Assembly (NCBI RefSeq): GCF_007556585.1
Contig: NZ_VJNA01000006.1
Location: 1 to 64,000 of the forward strand
Direction: 5' to 3'
DNA from: Tepidimonas aquatica
GTDB lineage: Bacteria; Pseudomonadota; Gammaproteobacteria; Burkholderiales; Burkholderiaceae_C
Length of the DNA stretch: 64,000 bases
The position numbers were made by a program, and so were the translations under genes. The notes beneath the pieces were generated by a model that searched no databases, was not told where the DNA came from, and saw nothing but the letters and a program-made list of their open reading frames with translations. Positions 22,328 to 30,807 of this stretch are shown here, piece by piece. Each line of letters starts with the position of its first letter. The first letter of the stretch is position 1.

Positions 22328-25045
22328 ATGTCCGAACCGATCCCCCCGATTTCCCCGCTGGTTGCCCCCGACGCCGACCCCCAGGAGACGCGTGAGTGGC
22401 TCGAAGCACTCGACGCCGTCATCGAGCGCGAAGGCCCTGAGCGGGCACACTACCTGCTCGAGCAGCTCCTCGAAGAAGCGCGCGAGCACAGCATCGATCT
22501 GCCGTTTTCGGCCACCACGGGTTACGTCAACACGATCGAACCCGACGAGGAGGAGCGCTGCCCCGGCAACCTGGAGCTGGAGGGGCGGCTGCGCGCCTAC
22601 ATGCGCTGGAACGCGATGGCGATGGTCGTCAAGGCCAACCGGCTCGAGTCCCCCGATGGCAGCGAGCTGGGCGGGCACATCAGCTCGTTTCAGTCGCTGG
22701 CGCACCTGCTGGCGTGCGGCTTCAACCACTTTTGGCACGCCGACGACACCGACGCTGGCGGCACCCACGGGGGCGACCTGCTGTACATCCAAGGGCACAG
22801 CGCGCCCGGCATCTACGCGCGGGCGTTTCTGGAGGGGCGTATCACCGAGGAGCAGTTGCTGAACTTCCGCCAGGAGGTCGAAGGCAAGGGGCTGTCCAGC
22901 TACCCCCACCCCAAGCTGATGCCTGAGTTTTGGCAGTTCCCCACGGTGTCGATGGGGCTGGGTCCGATCATGGGTATCTACCAGGCGCGGTTCTTGAAAT
23001 ACCTGCACGCGCGCGGCATTGCCGACACCTCGCGGCGCAAGGTTTGGGTGTTCTGCGGCGACGGCGAAATGGACGAGCCCGAGAGCATGGGCGCGATCGG
23101 CCTGGCCGCGCGCGAGGAGCTAGACAACCTGATTTTCGTCGTCAACTGCAACCTGCAGCGGCTGGACGGTCCGGTGCGGGGCAACGGCAAGATCATCCAG
23201 GAGCTGGAGGGCGACTTCCGCGGCGCGGGCTGGAACGTCATCAAGCTGTTGTGGGGTAGCAACTGGGATCCGCTGCTGGCGCGCGACAAAGAGGGCGTGC
23301 TGCGGCGCATCATGATGGAAACGCTCGACGGCGACTACCAGGCGTTCAAGGCCAACGACGGCGCCTATGTGCGCAAGCACTTCTTCGGCCGCCACCCCAA
23401 GGCGCTGGAGCTGGTGGCCAAGATGAGCGACGAGGACATCTGGGCGTTGCGCCGCGGCGGGCATGACGCCCAGAAGGTCTACGCGGCGTTTCACCGCGCG
23501 TACCACCACAAGGGGCAACCCACCGTGATCCTTGTCAAGACCGTCAAGGGCTACGGCATGGGCCGTGCCGGCGAGGGCAAAAACACCGCGCACCAGACCA
23601 AAAAGCTCACCGACGAGGACATCCGTTACTTCCGCGACCGTTTCAACATCCCGATCCCCGACAGCGAGCTGCCCAAGATCCCGTTTTACAAGCCGGCCGA
23701 TGACACGCCGGAGATGAAATACCTGCACGAGCGCCGCAAGGCGTTGGGGGGTTACCTGCCCAAGCGGCGCGTCAAGAGCGACGAGCAGTTCACGGTGCCG
23801 GCGCTGGCCACGTTCCAGGTGCTGCTGGAGCCCACGGCCGAGGGGCGCGAAATCTCCACCACCCAGGCCTACGTGCGCTTCCTGACGCAGCTGCTGCGCG
23901 ACAAGGCGCTGGGGCCGCGTGTGGTGCCGATCCTGGTCGATGAGGCACGCACCTTCGGCATGGAGGGCCTGTTCCGCCAGATCGGCATCTACAACCCCAA
24001 GGGCCAGCTGTACACCCCGGTGGACAAAGACCAGGTGATGTACTACCGCGAGGACCAGGCTGGCCAAATCCTCCAAGAGGGCATCAACGAGGCGGGGGGG
24101 ATGAGCTCGTGGATCGCGGCGGCGACGTCGTACTCGACGAACAACCGCATCATGATCCCGTTTTTCATCTACTACTCGATGTTTGGGTTCCAGCGCTTTG
24201 GCGACTTGGCCTGGGCAGCGGGTGACATGCAGGCGCGCGGCTTTTTGCTGGGCGGCACCTCCGGGCGCACCACGCTCAACGGCGAGGGGCTGCAGCACCA
24301 GGATGGCCACAGCCACATGATCGCGGCCACCATCCCCAACTGCATCAGCTACGACCCCACGTTTGCGCACGAGGTGGCGGTGATCTTGCACCATGGCCTC
24401 AAGCGCATGGTCGAGCAGCAGGACAACGTCTTTTTCTACATCACGCTGCTCAACGAAAACTACGCCCACCCGGGCCTGCAACCGGGCACGGAAGCGCAAA
24501 TCATTCAAGGCATGTACCTGTTGCGCGAGGGTCCGAAGCTGACGCCGCGTGTGCAGCTGCTGGGCAGTGGCGCGATCCTGCGCGAGTCGTTGGAAGCGCA
24601 AACGCTGCTGGCGCGCGACTGGGGCGTGGCGGCCAACGTGTGGAGCTGCCCGAGTTTTACGCAACTGGCGCGTGACGGCCACGACTGCGAGCGCTGGAAC
24701 ATGCTGCACCCCACCGCCGAGCCGCGCGTGCCGTTTGTCACGCGCCAGTTGGCCGAGCACCCGGGGCCGGTGGTGGCCTCCACCGACTACGTGCGGGCCT
24801 ACGCGGAGCAAATCCGCCCCTTCATCCCGGCCGGCCGGCCCTACAAGGTGTTGGGCACCGACGGCTTTGGCCGCAGCGACTTCCGCTGGCGCCTGCGGCG
24901 TCACTTCGAGGTCGACCGCCACTACATCACGGTGGCGGCGCTCAAAGCACTGGCCGAGCAGGGCGCCGTGCCGGCCAGCCGCGTGGCCGAGGCAATTGCC
25001 AAGTACGGCATCGACGCCGACAAGATCAACCCGCTGTACGCCTGA
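22328..25045 (+). CDS. aceE: Pyruvate dehydrogenase E1 component, homodimeric type
   Basis: AceE decarboxylates pyruvate with thiamine diphosphate and acetylates the E2 lipoyl arm, feeding acetyl-CoA to the TCA cycle. The 905-residue protein is the large homodimeric E1 type. Motifs include GGHISSFQSLAHLLACGFNH, the ThDP-binding GDGEMDEPESMGAIGLAARE ending in FVVNCNLQRLDGP, and later YYSMFGFQRFGDLAWAAGDM and GGTSGRTTLNGEGLQHQDGH. ATG 22328 has GAGGAGA 10 bp upstream and gives the usual N-terminus. It is the first gene of aceE-aceF-lpdA, divergent from a kinase-regulator-folD operon. Confidence 0.97.
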   Translation: MSEPIPPISPLVAPDADPQETREWLEALDAVIEREGPERAHYLLEQLLEEAREHSIDLPFSATTGYVNTIEPDEEERCPGNLELEGRLRAYMRWNAMAMVVKANRLESPDGSELGGHISSFQSLAHLLACGFNHFWHADDTDAGGTHGGDLLYIQGHSAPGIYARAFLEGRITEEQLLNFRQEVEGKGLSSYPHPKLMPEFWQFPTVSMGLGPIMGIYQARFLKYLHARGIADTSRRKVWVFCGDGEMDEPESMGAIGLAAREELDNLIFVVNCNLQRLDGPVRGNGKIIQELEGDFRGAGWNVIKLLWGSNWDPLLARDKEGVLRRIMMETLDGDYQAFKANDGAYVRKHFFGRHPKALELVAKMSDEDIWALRRGGHDAQKVYAAFHRAYHHKGQPTVILVKTVKGYGMGRAGEGKNTAHQTKKLTDEDIRYFRDRFNIPIPDSELPKIPFYKPADDTPEMKYLHERRKALGGYLPKRRVKSDEQFTVPALATFQVLLEPTAEGREISTTQAYVRFLTQLLRDKALGPRVVPILVDEARTFGMEGLFRQIGIYNPKGQLYTPVDKDQVMYYREDQAGQILQEGINEAGGMSSWIAAATSYSTNNRIMIPFFIYYSMFGFQRFGDLAWAAGDMQARGFLLGGTSGRTTLNGEGLQHQDGHSHMIAATIPNCISYDPTFAHEVAVILHHGLKRMVEQQDNVFFYITLLNENYAHPGLQPGTEAQIIQGMYLLREGPKLTPRVQLLGSGAILRESLEAQTLLARDWGVAANVWSCPSFTQLARDGHDCERWNMLHPTAEPRVPFVTRQLAEHPGPVVASTDYVRAYAEQIRPFIPAGRPYKVLGTDGFGRSDFRWRLRRHFEVDRHYITVAALKALAEQGAVPASRVAEAIAKYGIDADKINPLYA

Positions 25046-25063
25046 GGGCAGGGAGGAGTGACC

Positions 25064-25294
25064 ATGGCCGTGGTGGAAGTGAAGGTTCCGGACATTGGGG
25101 ACTTCAAGGATGTGGCGGTGATCGAGGTGCTGGTGCAGCCTGGGCAGAGGGTGGAGGTTGACCAGTCGCTGATCACGGTGGAGTCGGACAAGGCGTCGAT
25201 GGAGATACCGTCGAGCCATGCGGGGGTGGTGCAGGAGCTGCGGGTCAAGCTTGGGGACAAGGTGTCGGAGGGTTCGGTGATTGCGCTGCTGCAG
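25064..25294 (+). repeat. Lipoyl-domain coding repeat, copy in aceF
   Basis: These 231 bases encode residues 1-77 of AceF and match bases 26480-26710 in lpdA with only about 9 differences (about 96% identity by eye). The proteins differ only at residue 3 (Val/Leu). Both copies share uncommon codons for this genome, such as ATA, AGG and many GGG. Such identity at third positions points to recent duplication or gene conversion. Confidence 0.92.
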
Positions 25295-26464
25295 GTCGAG
25301 GGTGCGGTGGCGCAGGGCGAGCCGGCGCCGCTGTCCAGTGTGGTGGCGCCCGCTGCGGTGGTGGCTGAGGCCGCAACCTCGCCGGCGGCTGCGGCCGCGG
25401 CGCCTGCGGCTGCAACGCCCCCTGCTGCCCCTGCCGCACCGGCGGCGCTCACCCCCCCGCCGGCGCCAGCCGGGGTGGGGGCACACGAGCCGACCCGTGC
25501 GCCGGTGGGGTTGCCCCACGCGTCGCCGTCGGTGCGCAAGCTGGCGCGCGAGCTTGGCGTGCCACTGGACGAGGTGCGTGGCAGCGGCCCCAAAGGGCGC
25601 ATCACCGCCGAGGATGTGCAGGCTTTCACCCGGGCCGTCATGCGCGGTGAGCAGCAGACCCGCGCGCAGCTGGCCAAAGCCGCTGCGCCTGCAGCCGCGC
25701 AAGGTGGCGACGGCGCGGCGCTGGGCCTGCTGCCGTGGCCGAAAGTGGACTTTGCCAAGTTCGGCCCGATCGAGCGGCGTGAGCTCAGCCGCATCAAGCG
25801 CATCAGCGGCGCCAACCTGATGCGCAACGCCGTGATGATCCCCGCCGTCACCAACCACGACGACGCCGACGTCACCGAGCTGGAGGCCTTCCGCGTCCAG
25901 CTCAACAAAGAGTACGAAAAGCAGGGCATCAAAGTCACGATGCTGGCCTTTCTGATCAAGGCCTGCGTGGCGGCGTTGAAAAAATTCCCCGAGTTCAACA
26001 GCTCGCTCGACGTCGAAGGTGGCAGCGAGGCGCTGATCCTCAAAAACTACTGGCACATTGGCTTTGCCGCCGACACGCCCAACGGGTTGGTGGTGCCGGT
26101 GGTGCGCGACGCCGACCGCAAGGGCGTGCTGCAGATCGCGCAGGAAACGGCCGAGTTGGCCCAAAAGGCCCGCGACGGCAAGCTCAGCCCTGCGGAGATG
26201 AGTGGCGCGACGTTCACCATCTCCAGCCTGGGTGGCATCGGTGGGCGTTACTTCACGCCGATCATCAACGCGCCGGAAGTGGCCATCCTGGGGGTGTGCA
26301 AGGCGCGTACCGAGCCGGTGTGGAACGGTCAGGCGTTCGTGCCGCGGCTGATGCTGCCGTTGTCGTTGACGTGGGACCACCGTGTCATCGACGGCGCGGC
26401 GGCGGCGCGCTTCAACGCCTACCTCGGTCAATTGCTGGCCGATTTCCGTCGCATCGTACTCTGA
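25064..26464 (+). CDS. aceF: Pyruvate dehydrogenase E2, dihydrolipoamide acetyltransferase
   Basis: AceF forms the core of the pyruvate dehydrogenase complex and transfers acetyl groups from lipoyl-lysine to CoA. The 466-residue protein has one lipoyl domain (1-77; the lipoylated Lys is in [11 protein letters not shown]), an Ala/Pro-rich linker (about 80-145), a peripheral-subunit binding domain (SPSVRKLARELGVPLDEVRG, about 150-190), and the catalytic domain ending with the HxxxDG motif in TWDHRVIDGAAAARF. Many E2 proteins carry two or three lipoyl domains, so one is at the short end; LpdA carries a second. The start is ATG 25064, 6 bp after GGGAGGAG; an in-frame GTG at 25058 is less likely. 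Confidence 0.96.
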   Translation: MAVVEVKVPDIGDFKDVAVIEVLVQPGQRVEVDQSLITVESDKASMEIPSSHAGVVQELRVKLGDKVSEGSVIALLQVEGAVAQGEPAPLSSVVAPAAVVAEAATSPAAAAAAPAAATPPAAPAAPAALTPPPAPAGVGAHEPTRAPVGLPHASPSVRKLARELGVPLDEVRGSGPKGRITAEDVQAFTRAVMRGEQQTRAQLAKAAAPAAAQGGDGAALGLLPWPKVDFAKFGPIERRELSRIKRISGANLMRNAVMIPAVTNHDDADVTELEAFRVQLNKEYEKQGIKVTMLAFLIKACVAALKKFPEFNSSLDVEGGSEALILKNYWHIGFAADTPNGLVVPVVRDADRKGVLQIAQETAELAQKARDGKLSPAEMSGATFTISSLGGIGGRYFTPIINAPEVAILGVCKARTEPVWNGQAFVPRLMLPLSLTWDHRVIDGAAAARFNAYLGQLLADFRRIVL

Positions 26465-26479
26465 GAGGGGAGGGTAACC

Positions 26480-26710
26480 ATGGCGCTGGTGGAAGTGAAG
26501 GTACCGGACATTGGGGACTTCAAGGATGTGGCGGTGATTGAGGTGCTGGTGCAGCCTGGGCAGAGGGTGGAGGTTGACCAGTCGCTGATTACGGTGGAGT
26601 CGGACAAGGCGTCGATGGAGATACCGTCGAGCCATGCGGGGGTGGTGCAGGAGCTGCGGGTCAAGCTGGGCGACAAGGTGTCGGAGGGCTCGGTGATTGC
26701 GCTGCTGCAA
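26480..26710 (+). repeat. Lipoyl-domain coding repeat, copy in lpdA
   Basis: This is the second copy of the 231-bp lipoyl-domain segment (see 25064-25294). The identity falls off at once past codon 77 in both genes, where unrelated Ala/Pro linkers begin. The homogenised unit therefore matches the domain boundary exactly. Confidence 0.92.
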
Positions 26711-28321
26711 ACGGAGGCGGCGCAGGCGCCAGCACCGGCGGGCAGCGCCGCTGCGGCGCCCGTGGCCGCGGCGACGCCAGCGGCCGCCCCTGCAACGACC
26801 ATGCCCCCCGCGGCGGACGCGGGGACGTCGGCGGCGGTTGGCCGCGCTTCTTACGACGGTGCGGTGGACCTTGCGTGCGACGTGCTGGTGCTGGGCGGCG
26901 GCCCCGGCGGGTACTCGGCCGCGTTTCGCGCGGCCGACCTGGGCCTGAAGGTGGTGCTGGTGGAACGCTACCCGTCGTTGGGCGGGGTCTGCCTCAACGT
27001 CGGTTGCATTCCCAGCAAGGCGTTGCTGCATGTGGCCGCGGTCATCGACGAAGCGCGGCATCTGGCCGGCGCCGGTGTGACGTTCGGCGCGCCGCAGATC
27101 GACCTGGCCGGCCTGCGCGCGCACAAGGACGGCGTGATCGGCAAGCTGACAGCGGGTCTGGCCGCGATGGCCAAGATGCGCAAGGTGACGGTGCTGCGTG
27201 GCTACGGTGTCTTCGTTGGGCCGCACCACGTGGCGGTGGAGGAAACCACCGGCGCCGGCCAGGACAAGACCGGTCGCCAACAGGTGGTCGCGTTCAAACG
27301 CTGCATCGTGGCGGCCGGCTCACAAGCGGTGCGCCTGCCCTTTTTGCCGCAGGACGAGCGCGTGGTCGACTCCACCGGCGCGCTGCAATTGTCGCGGGTG
27401 CCCGAGCGCATGTTGATCATCGGCGGCGGCATCATCGGGCTGGAGATGGGCACGGTCTACAGCACGTTGGGCGCGCGGCTGGAGGTGGTCGAGATGCTCG
27501 ACGGCCTGATGCCCGGCGCCGACCGTGACCTGGTCAAGGTGTGGCAGCGCCTCAACGCGCCGCGCTTCGATGCCATCCGCCTGCGAACGCGCACGGTGGC
27601 GGCCGAAGCCACGGCCGACGGCATCCGGGTGCAGTTTGAGGCCGCCGACGGCACCCGCAGCGAAGGGCTGTACGACCTTGTGCTGCAGGCTGTCGGGCGT
27701 GCACCCAACGGGCGCAAGATCGGTGCCGACGCGGCGGGGCTGCCGGTGGACGAACGGGGCTACCTGCGCGTCGATCGCCAAATGCGCACCGCCGTGCCGC
27801 ACATTTTTGCCATCGGCGACATCGTTGGCCAGCCGATGCTGGCGCACAAGGCGGTGCACGAAGGCCATGTGGCCGCGGAGGTCATCGCCGGCGAGCTGCT
27901 GGGCGATGAGCAGCTCGCGCGCACCGCGTTCGACGCCCGCGTCGTGCCCAGCGTGGCCTACACCGATCCGGAAATCGCCTGGGTGGGCCTGACCGAGGAC
28001 CAGGCCAAAGCGCAAGGCATCGCGGTGGACAAGGGACTGTTTCCGTGGACCGCGTCGGGGCGCGCGATCGCCAACCGGCGTGACGAAGGCTTCACCAAGC
28101 TGCTGTTCGACAAGGCCACGCACCGCATCGTGGGCGGTGGCATCGTCGGTGTGCACGCAGGCGACATGATCGGCGAGGTGGCGCTGGCCATCGAGATGGG
28201 CGCGGACGCGGTCGACATCGGTCGCACCATCCACCCACACCCGACGTTGGGTGAGACGATTGGGCTGGCGGCGGAAGCGGCCCACGGCGCCTGCACCGAC
28301 CTGCCGCCCGCGCGGCGCTGA
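26480..28321 (+). CDS. lpdA: Dihydrolipoamide dehydrogenase (E3) with N-terminal lipoyl domain
   Basis: LpdA reoxidises the dihydrolipoyl arms of the complex, passing electrons through FAD to NAD. The 613-residue protein is a fusion: a lipoyl domain (1-77, KASMEIPS), an Ala/Pro linker, then a full E3 flavoprotein. The FAD site is [20 protein letters not shown]; the redox disulfide is in [17 protein letters not shown] (Cys-x4-Cys); the NAD site is [20 protein letters not shown]; and the C-terminal interface has [20 protein letters not shown] with the catalytic His-Glu. The lipoyl fusion is known in betaproteobacterial and Neisseria E3 proteins. It follows aceF by 15 bp with GGGGAGGG as ribosome site. 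Confidence 0.96.
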   Translation: MALVEVKVPDIGDFKDVAVIEVLVQPGQRVEVDQSLITVESDKASMEIPSSHAGVVQELRVKLGDKVSEGSVIALLQTEAAQAPAPAGSAAAAPVAAATPAAAPATTMPPAADAGTSAAVGRASYDGAVDLACDVLVLGGGPGGYSAAFRAADLGLKVVLVERYPSLGGVCLNVGCIPSKALLHVAAVIDEARHLAGAGVTFGAPQIDLAGLRAHKDGVIGKLTAGLAAMAKMRKVTVLRGYGVFVGPHHVAVEETTGAGQDKTGRQQVVAFKRCIVAAGSQAVRLPFLPQDERVVDSTGALQLSRVPERMLIIGGGIIGLEMGTVYSTLGARLEVVEMLDGLMPGADRDLVKVWQRLNAPRFDAIRLRTRTVAAEATADGIRVQFEAADGTRSEGLYDLVLQAVGRAPNGRKIGADAAGLPVDERGYLRVDRQMRTAVPHIFAIGDIVGQPMLAHKAVHEGHVAAEVIAGELLGDEQLARTAFDARVVPSVAYTDPEIAWVGLTEDQAKAQGIAVDKGLFPWTASGRAIANRRDEGFTKLLFDKATHRIVGGGIVGVHAGDMIGEVALAIEMGADAVDIGRTIHPHPTLGETIGLAAEAAHGACTDLPPARR

Positions 28322-28327
28322 CGCCCT

Positions 28328-28342
28328 CGCGGCGGGGCCGCG
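28328..28342 (+). terminator. Short GC hairpin after lpdA
   Basis: CGCGGC (28328-28333) and GCCGCG (28337-28342) form a 6-bp stem with a GGG loop just after the lpdA stop. There is no T-run, so termination here is only a possibility. Confidence 0.3.
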
Positions 28343-28360
28343 ATCGGTGTATGCGCAAGC

Positions 28361-28388
28361 GCGGATGTTGACCGAGGTCAACATCCGC
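28361..28388. promoter_or_regulatory. 28-nt perfect palindrome upstream of the cytochrome c gene
   Basis: GCGGATGTTGACC (28361-28373) and GGTCAACATCCGC (28376-28388) are perfect inverted copies separated by GA. The near-zero spacer makes it poor as a hairpin but ideal as an operator for a symmetrical dimer. No T-run follows. It ends 68 bp before the cytochrome c start. Confidence 0.5.
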
Positions 28389-28456
28389 ATGCGGGGTTTC
28401 CCTAGGATGCAGGGCAGGGTGCTGCAGCCCTACCAACGACGAGGAGGAACCTTGCA

Positions 28457-29083
28457 ATGGATACCGTATGGCCAGCGCGCGTGCGCCGCATCATGGTGGC
28501 CTTGGGGCTCGGGGTGGTCATGTGGGGGGTGCAGGCGCAGTCGACCGACCCCCTGGTGGTGGGCGAAGTGATCGCGCGCGACCGTTGCGCCGTTTGCCAC
28601 GGGCCGTGCGGGCAGGGCGTGGCGGCCAATTTTCCGCGCCTGGCGGGGCAAAACCCGCAGTACCTGGCCAACCAGCTGAAGGCTTTTGCGCGTGGTGAGC
28701 GCAAGGACACCGCGATGACCGAAAAGGTCAAGGGCCTGAGCGACAGCGACATCGAGGCGGTGGCCGAGTACTACGCACGCCAAAAGCCCGGGCACACACC
28801 CAGCGGTGACGAGCTGTTGTTGGCGGTGGGGCGCTTTGTCTACGAGCGCGGCAACCGCCACGCGGGCTTGCCGCCGTGCGCCACCTGCCATGGTCCAGGC
28901 GCCGTCGGCACCACGGAGCTGCCGCGGCTGGCGGGTCAGCATCCGCAGTACGTCATCCGCCAGGTCCAGGCATTCAAAGAGCGTGGCGGCAGCCGGGACA
29001 ACGCCATCATGCGCGTGATGTCGCACCGCTTGAGCGACCTGGAGCTGGAGGCGGTGACGGCCTACCTGGGCAACCTCAAGTAG
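28457..29083 (+). CDS. Di-haem cytochrome c (cytochrome c4-like)
   Basis: This is a periplasmic electron carrier with two class I cytochrome c domains. The 208-residue protein has a signal peptide (MVALGLGVVMWGVQAQ region, cleavage expected near residue 28). Two haem-binding motifs are seen, CAVCH at 44-48 and CATCH at 141-145, each followed by the PRLAGQ(N/H)PQY segment typical of c4 proteins. Candidate Met ligands are in DTAMTEK and NAIMRVM. c4 proteins usually donate electrons to a terminal oxidase. A GAGGAGG ribosome site lies at 28441-28447. An extra Cys at 51, straight after the first haem motif, is unusual. The gene stands alone behind a large palindrome. Confidence 0.88.
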   Translation: MDTVWPARVRRIMVALGLGVVMWGVQAQSTDPLVVGEVIARDRCAVCHGPCGQGVAANFPRLAGQNPQYLANQLKAFARGERKDTAMTEKVKGLSDSDIEAVAEYYARQKPGHTPSGDELLLAVGRFVYERGNRHAGLPPCATCHGPGAVGTTELPRLAGQHPQYVIRQVQAFKERGGSRDNAIMRVMSHRLSDLELEAVTAYLGNLK

Positions 29084-29195
29084 TCGCCCCTGAGTTATTC
29101 TTAAAAGTTTGTTTTTGGATGACATTTCTCTCCGTTGGTCGTGCCATTGCCCCAAGCCCAATGCGCGTTGATCGCTGCTTTCTGGGTGTTTCGCC

Positions 29196-29593
29196 GTGCG
29201 CTACGCCTGCTGCGCCACCGAGGATTTTTTCCGTTTGCGCCTCGATCAGATGATCGACCTGCGCCATCCGCTGGCTGTGCTGGCCTCGCGCATGCCCTGG
29301 CAGGCGCTCGAGGCACGGGTGGCACAGGTGTTGTCGCGCAAAGGCCCCGCCGGTGTGGTCATGCCCGAGTTGGACCTCTTTGGCGCAGCGCCCGTGCGCG
29401 TCACCCGGGCATCCAACGCGTGGGGGTGCGGGTGTTGCACGGCAACCTGTACGAGGGCCTCACCTTGAGCGAGCAACTGCAGCAGGCCAGCAACCTGATG
29501 CAGGACACGGGCGTCAAGCCCACCACAGCCTTCGTCGACCTGGGCTACTGCGGCGTGGATTCGGACAAACGAAGGGGCCGTCGCTCGCGTTGA
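29196..29593 (+). pseudogene. Decayed IS5-family transposase
   Basis: Two pieces of one transposase remain in different frames. Bases 29196-29415 encode the N-terminal region EDFFRLRLDQMIDLRHPLAV followed by LASRMPWQALEARVAQVL and ELDLFG. In another frame, to about 29577, come GNLYEGLTLSEQLQQASNL and MQDTGVKPTTAFVDLGYCGV, a segment from the central/C-terminal catalytic part of the same family. The roughly 200 residues between them, and the C-terminal end, are missing, and a stop follows at 29593. No clear terminal inverted repeats remain. It lies just after the cytochrome c gene and upstream of the 6S-like RNA, a relic of past insertion. Confidence 0.75.
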
Positions 29594-29630
29594 TAGGGGC
29601 AATTGACGGTGTCGCTGGGCCAAAGGGGTG

Positions 29631-29646
29631 CGCCCCGCTCGGGGCG
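29631..29646 (+). promoter_or_regulatory. Hairpin/dyad just upstream of the 6S-like RNA -10 box
   Basis: CGCCCC (29631-29636) and GGGGCG (29641-29646) pair perfectly around GCTC. The dyad covers the place where a -35 element should be, and no TTGACA-like sequence is present there. It may be a regulator site or the end of an upstream terminator. Confidence 0.3.
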
Positions 29647-29650
29647 GGTG

Positions 29651-29656
29651 TAGAAT
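29651..29656 (+). promoter_or_regulatory. -10 box (TAGAAT) of the small RNA gene
   Basis: TAGAAT differs from the sigma70 consensus at one base and is preceded by TGT. It would start transcription about 29661-29663, exactly where the closing stem of the proposed RNA begins. Confidence 0.45.
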
Positions 29657-29660
29657 ACAC

Positions 29661-29855
29661 GCTCCGCCCGCTTAAGCGACGCCGCTTCAGCGCATTCGGC
29701 ATCTGGCCCCAACCCCGCGCAGGCGAGGGTTATAAACGTGGCCTTAGAGGAAGCCGCGCGTGTGCATGCACGACACAGGGTACGTTGAATCGAGGATTAT
29801 GTCCCGCGTGATGACCTCGACATCTCGCCACGGATGATGGGCATCGGATAGCCCC
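29661..29855 (+). ncRNA. ssrS: Probable 6S RNA
   Basis: The region has no reading frame but can be folded by hand into one long irregular rod of about 190 nt, the size and shape of 6S RNA, which binds sigma70 RNA polymerase. The closing stem is TCCGCCC (29663-29669) with GGG and CGGA (29839-29848, 3-nt bulge). Next come CCG/CGG (29682, 29831), GCG/CGC (29690, 29826) and GGCATC/GATGACC (29698, 29810), separated by internal loops. Near the tip are AACGT/ACGTT and a small AACCC/GGGTT hairpin. A -10 box lies just upstream and a T7 run downstream. Segments such as CACGACACA and TTGAA recall E. coli 6S, weakly. Another structured small RNA is the alternative. Confidence 0.5.
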
Positions 29856-29876
29856 GCTGGCCGGCCGCCTTTTTTT
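29856..29876 (+). terminator. GC-rich segment and T7 run ending the small RNA
   Basis: GGCCGGCC (29859-29866) leads into a run of seven T (29870-29876), the only such T-run nearby. Its stem is not a perfect hairpin, so the arms may be shared with the closing stem of the RNA. Confidence 0.4.
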
Positions 29877-29910
29877 GGAGCGCCCGGCAAAGAGGTGCCG
29901 GTGTCAGGCC

Positions 29911-29945
29911 CGCCGACCACGCCGGCGCGTGTGCGACGGTCGGCG
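29911..29945 (-). terminator. Hairpin downstream of fabI
   Basis: CGCCGACC (29911-29918) pairs with GGTCGGCG (29938-29945) across a 19-nt loop, starting just past the fabI stop on the minus strand. No T-run follows in that direction, so it may only stabilise the mRNA end. Confidence 0.25.
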
Positions 29946-29953
29946 TCGCGCGG

Positions 29954-30760
29954 TCAACCGCCGTCGGCCTCGCCCAGCGTGACGCCCCCCATCACCTGGC
30001 TGAAGCCGCCATCCACATAGATGACCTCGGCGCTGATGCCGGCGGCCAGGTCGCTGAGCAAAAACGCCGCGGTGTGGCCGACGTCGTCGATCGTGACGTT
30101 GCGGCGGATGGGGGCGTTGTTTTCGACGACGTGCAGGATTTTGCTGAAGCCCTTGATGCCGCTGGCCGCAAGCGTCTTGATCGGGCCGGCCGAGATGGCG
30201 TTGACGCGCCAGCCACGGCGTTGGCTGCCCAGCGACTCGGCCAGGTAGCGCACGCTGGCTTCCAGGCTGGCCTTGGCCAACCCCATGGTGTTGTAGGCCG
30301 GCACCATGCGCACCGACCCGAGGTAGGTCAGCGTCAGCAGCGCGGCGTTGTCGTTGAGGTACGGTCGCGCCGCCTTGGCCATCGCGGGAAAGCTGTAGGC
30401 GCTGATCTCGTGCGCGGTGCGGTAGGCCTCGCGGCTGAGGCCATCGAGAAAATCGCCGGCGATGGCTTCACGCGGCGCGTAGCCGATGCTGTGCACGAAG
30501 CCGTCGAACGTGGGCCAGTGGTGGCTGAGCTGGGCGAACAGGCGCTCGATGTTGGCGTCGTCGGCCACGTCGCACTCGAACACCAGGTTGGAGCCAAACT
30601 CGGCCGCAAACTCGGTGATGCGGTCCTTGAAGCGCTCACCCACGTAGCTGAAGGCCAGCTGCGCCCCCTGCGCATGGCAGGCCCGCGCGATGCCGTAGGC
30701 GATCGAGCGGTTGGACAGCACCCCAGTGATCAGCAGTTTCTTGCCGGCCAGAAAACCCAT
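29954..30760 (-). CDS. fabI: Enoyl-ACP reductase (NADH), FabI type
   Basis: FabI reduces trans-2-enoyl-ACP in the last step of each fatty acid elongation cycle and is the target of triclosan-type inhibitors. The 268-residue protein starts [20 protein letters not shown], the classical FabI form of the SDR nucleotide motif. The catalytic residues follow the FabI spacing, [20 protein letters not shown] (Tyr-x6-Lys), preceded by [27 protein letters not shown] and [12 protein letters not shown] complete the family pattern. It is transcribed away from yejA, from a 47-bp divergent region. The 6S-like RNA converges on its 3' end. Confidence 0.97.
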   Translation of the reverse strand: MGFLAGKKLLITGVLSNRSIAYGIARACHAQGAQLAFSYVGERFKDRITEFAAEFGSNLVFECDVADDANIERLFAQLSHHWPTFDGFVHSIGYAPREAIAGDFLDGLSREAYRTAHEISAYSFPAMAKAARPYLNDNAALLTLTYLGSVRMVPAYNTMGLAKASLEASVRYLAESLGSQRRGWRVNAISAGPIKTLAASGIKGFSKILHVVENNAPIRRNVTIDDVGHTAAFLLSDLAAGISAEVIYVDGGFSQVMGGVTLGEADGG

Positions 30761-30807
30761 CGTCTTGTGCTCCTCGTCAAGTGTGGAATTTCCTGCAGAA
30801 TTGTCGC

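Noticed and set aside
25345-25490. Low-complexity Ala/Pro stretch in aceF as a possible inserted repeat
   Set aside because: It is the normal flexible linker between lipoyl and subunit-binding domains.
23120-27280. 1386-codon minus-strand frame across aceE, aceF and lpdA
   Set aside because: It crosses three real genes and mirrors the lipoyl repeats; no conserved domain is visible.
29353-29811. Plus-strand frame across the IS relic and the small RNA region
   Set aside because: It joins unrelated pieces of a dead transposase and structured RNA; no homology or ribosome site.
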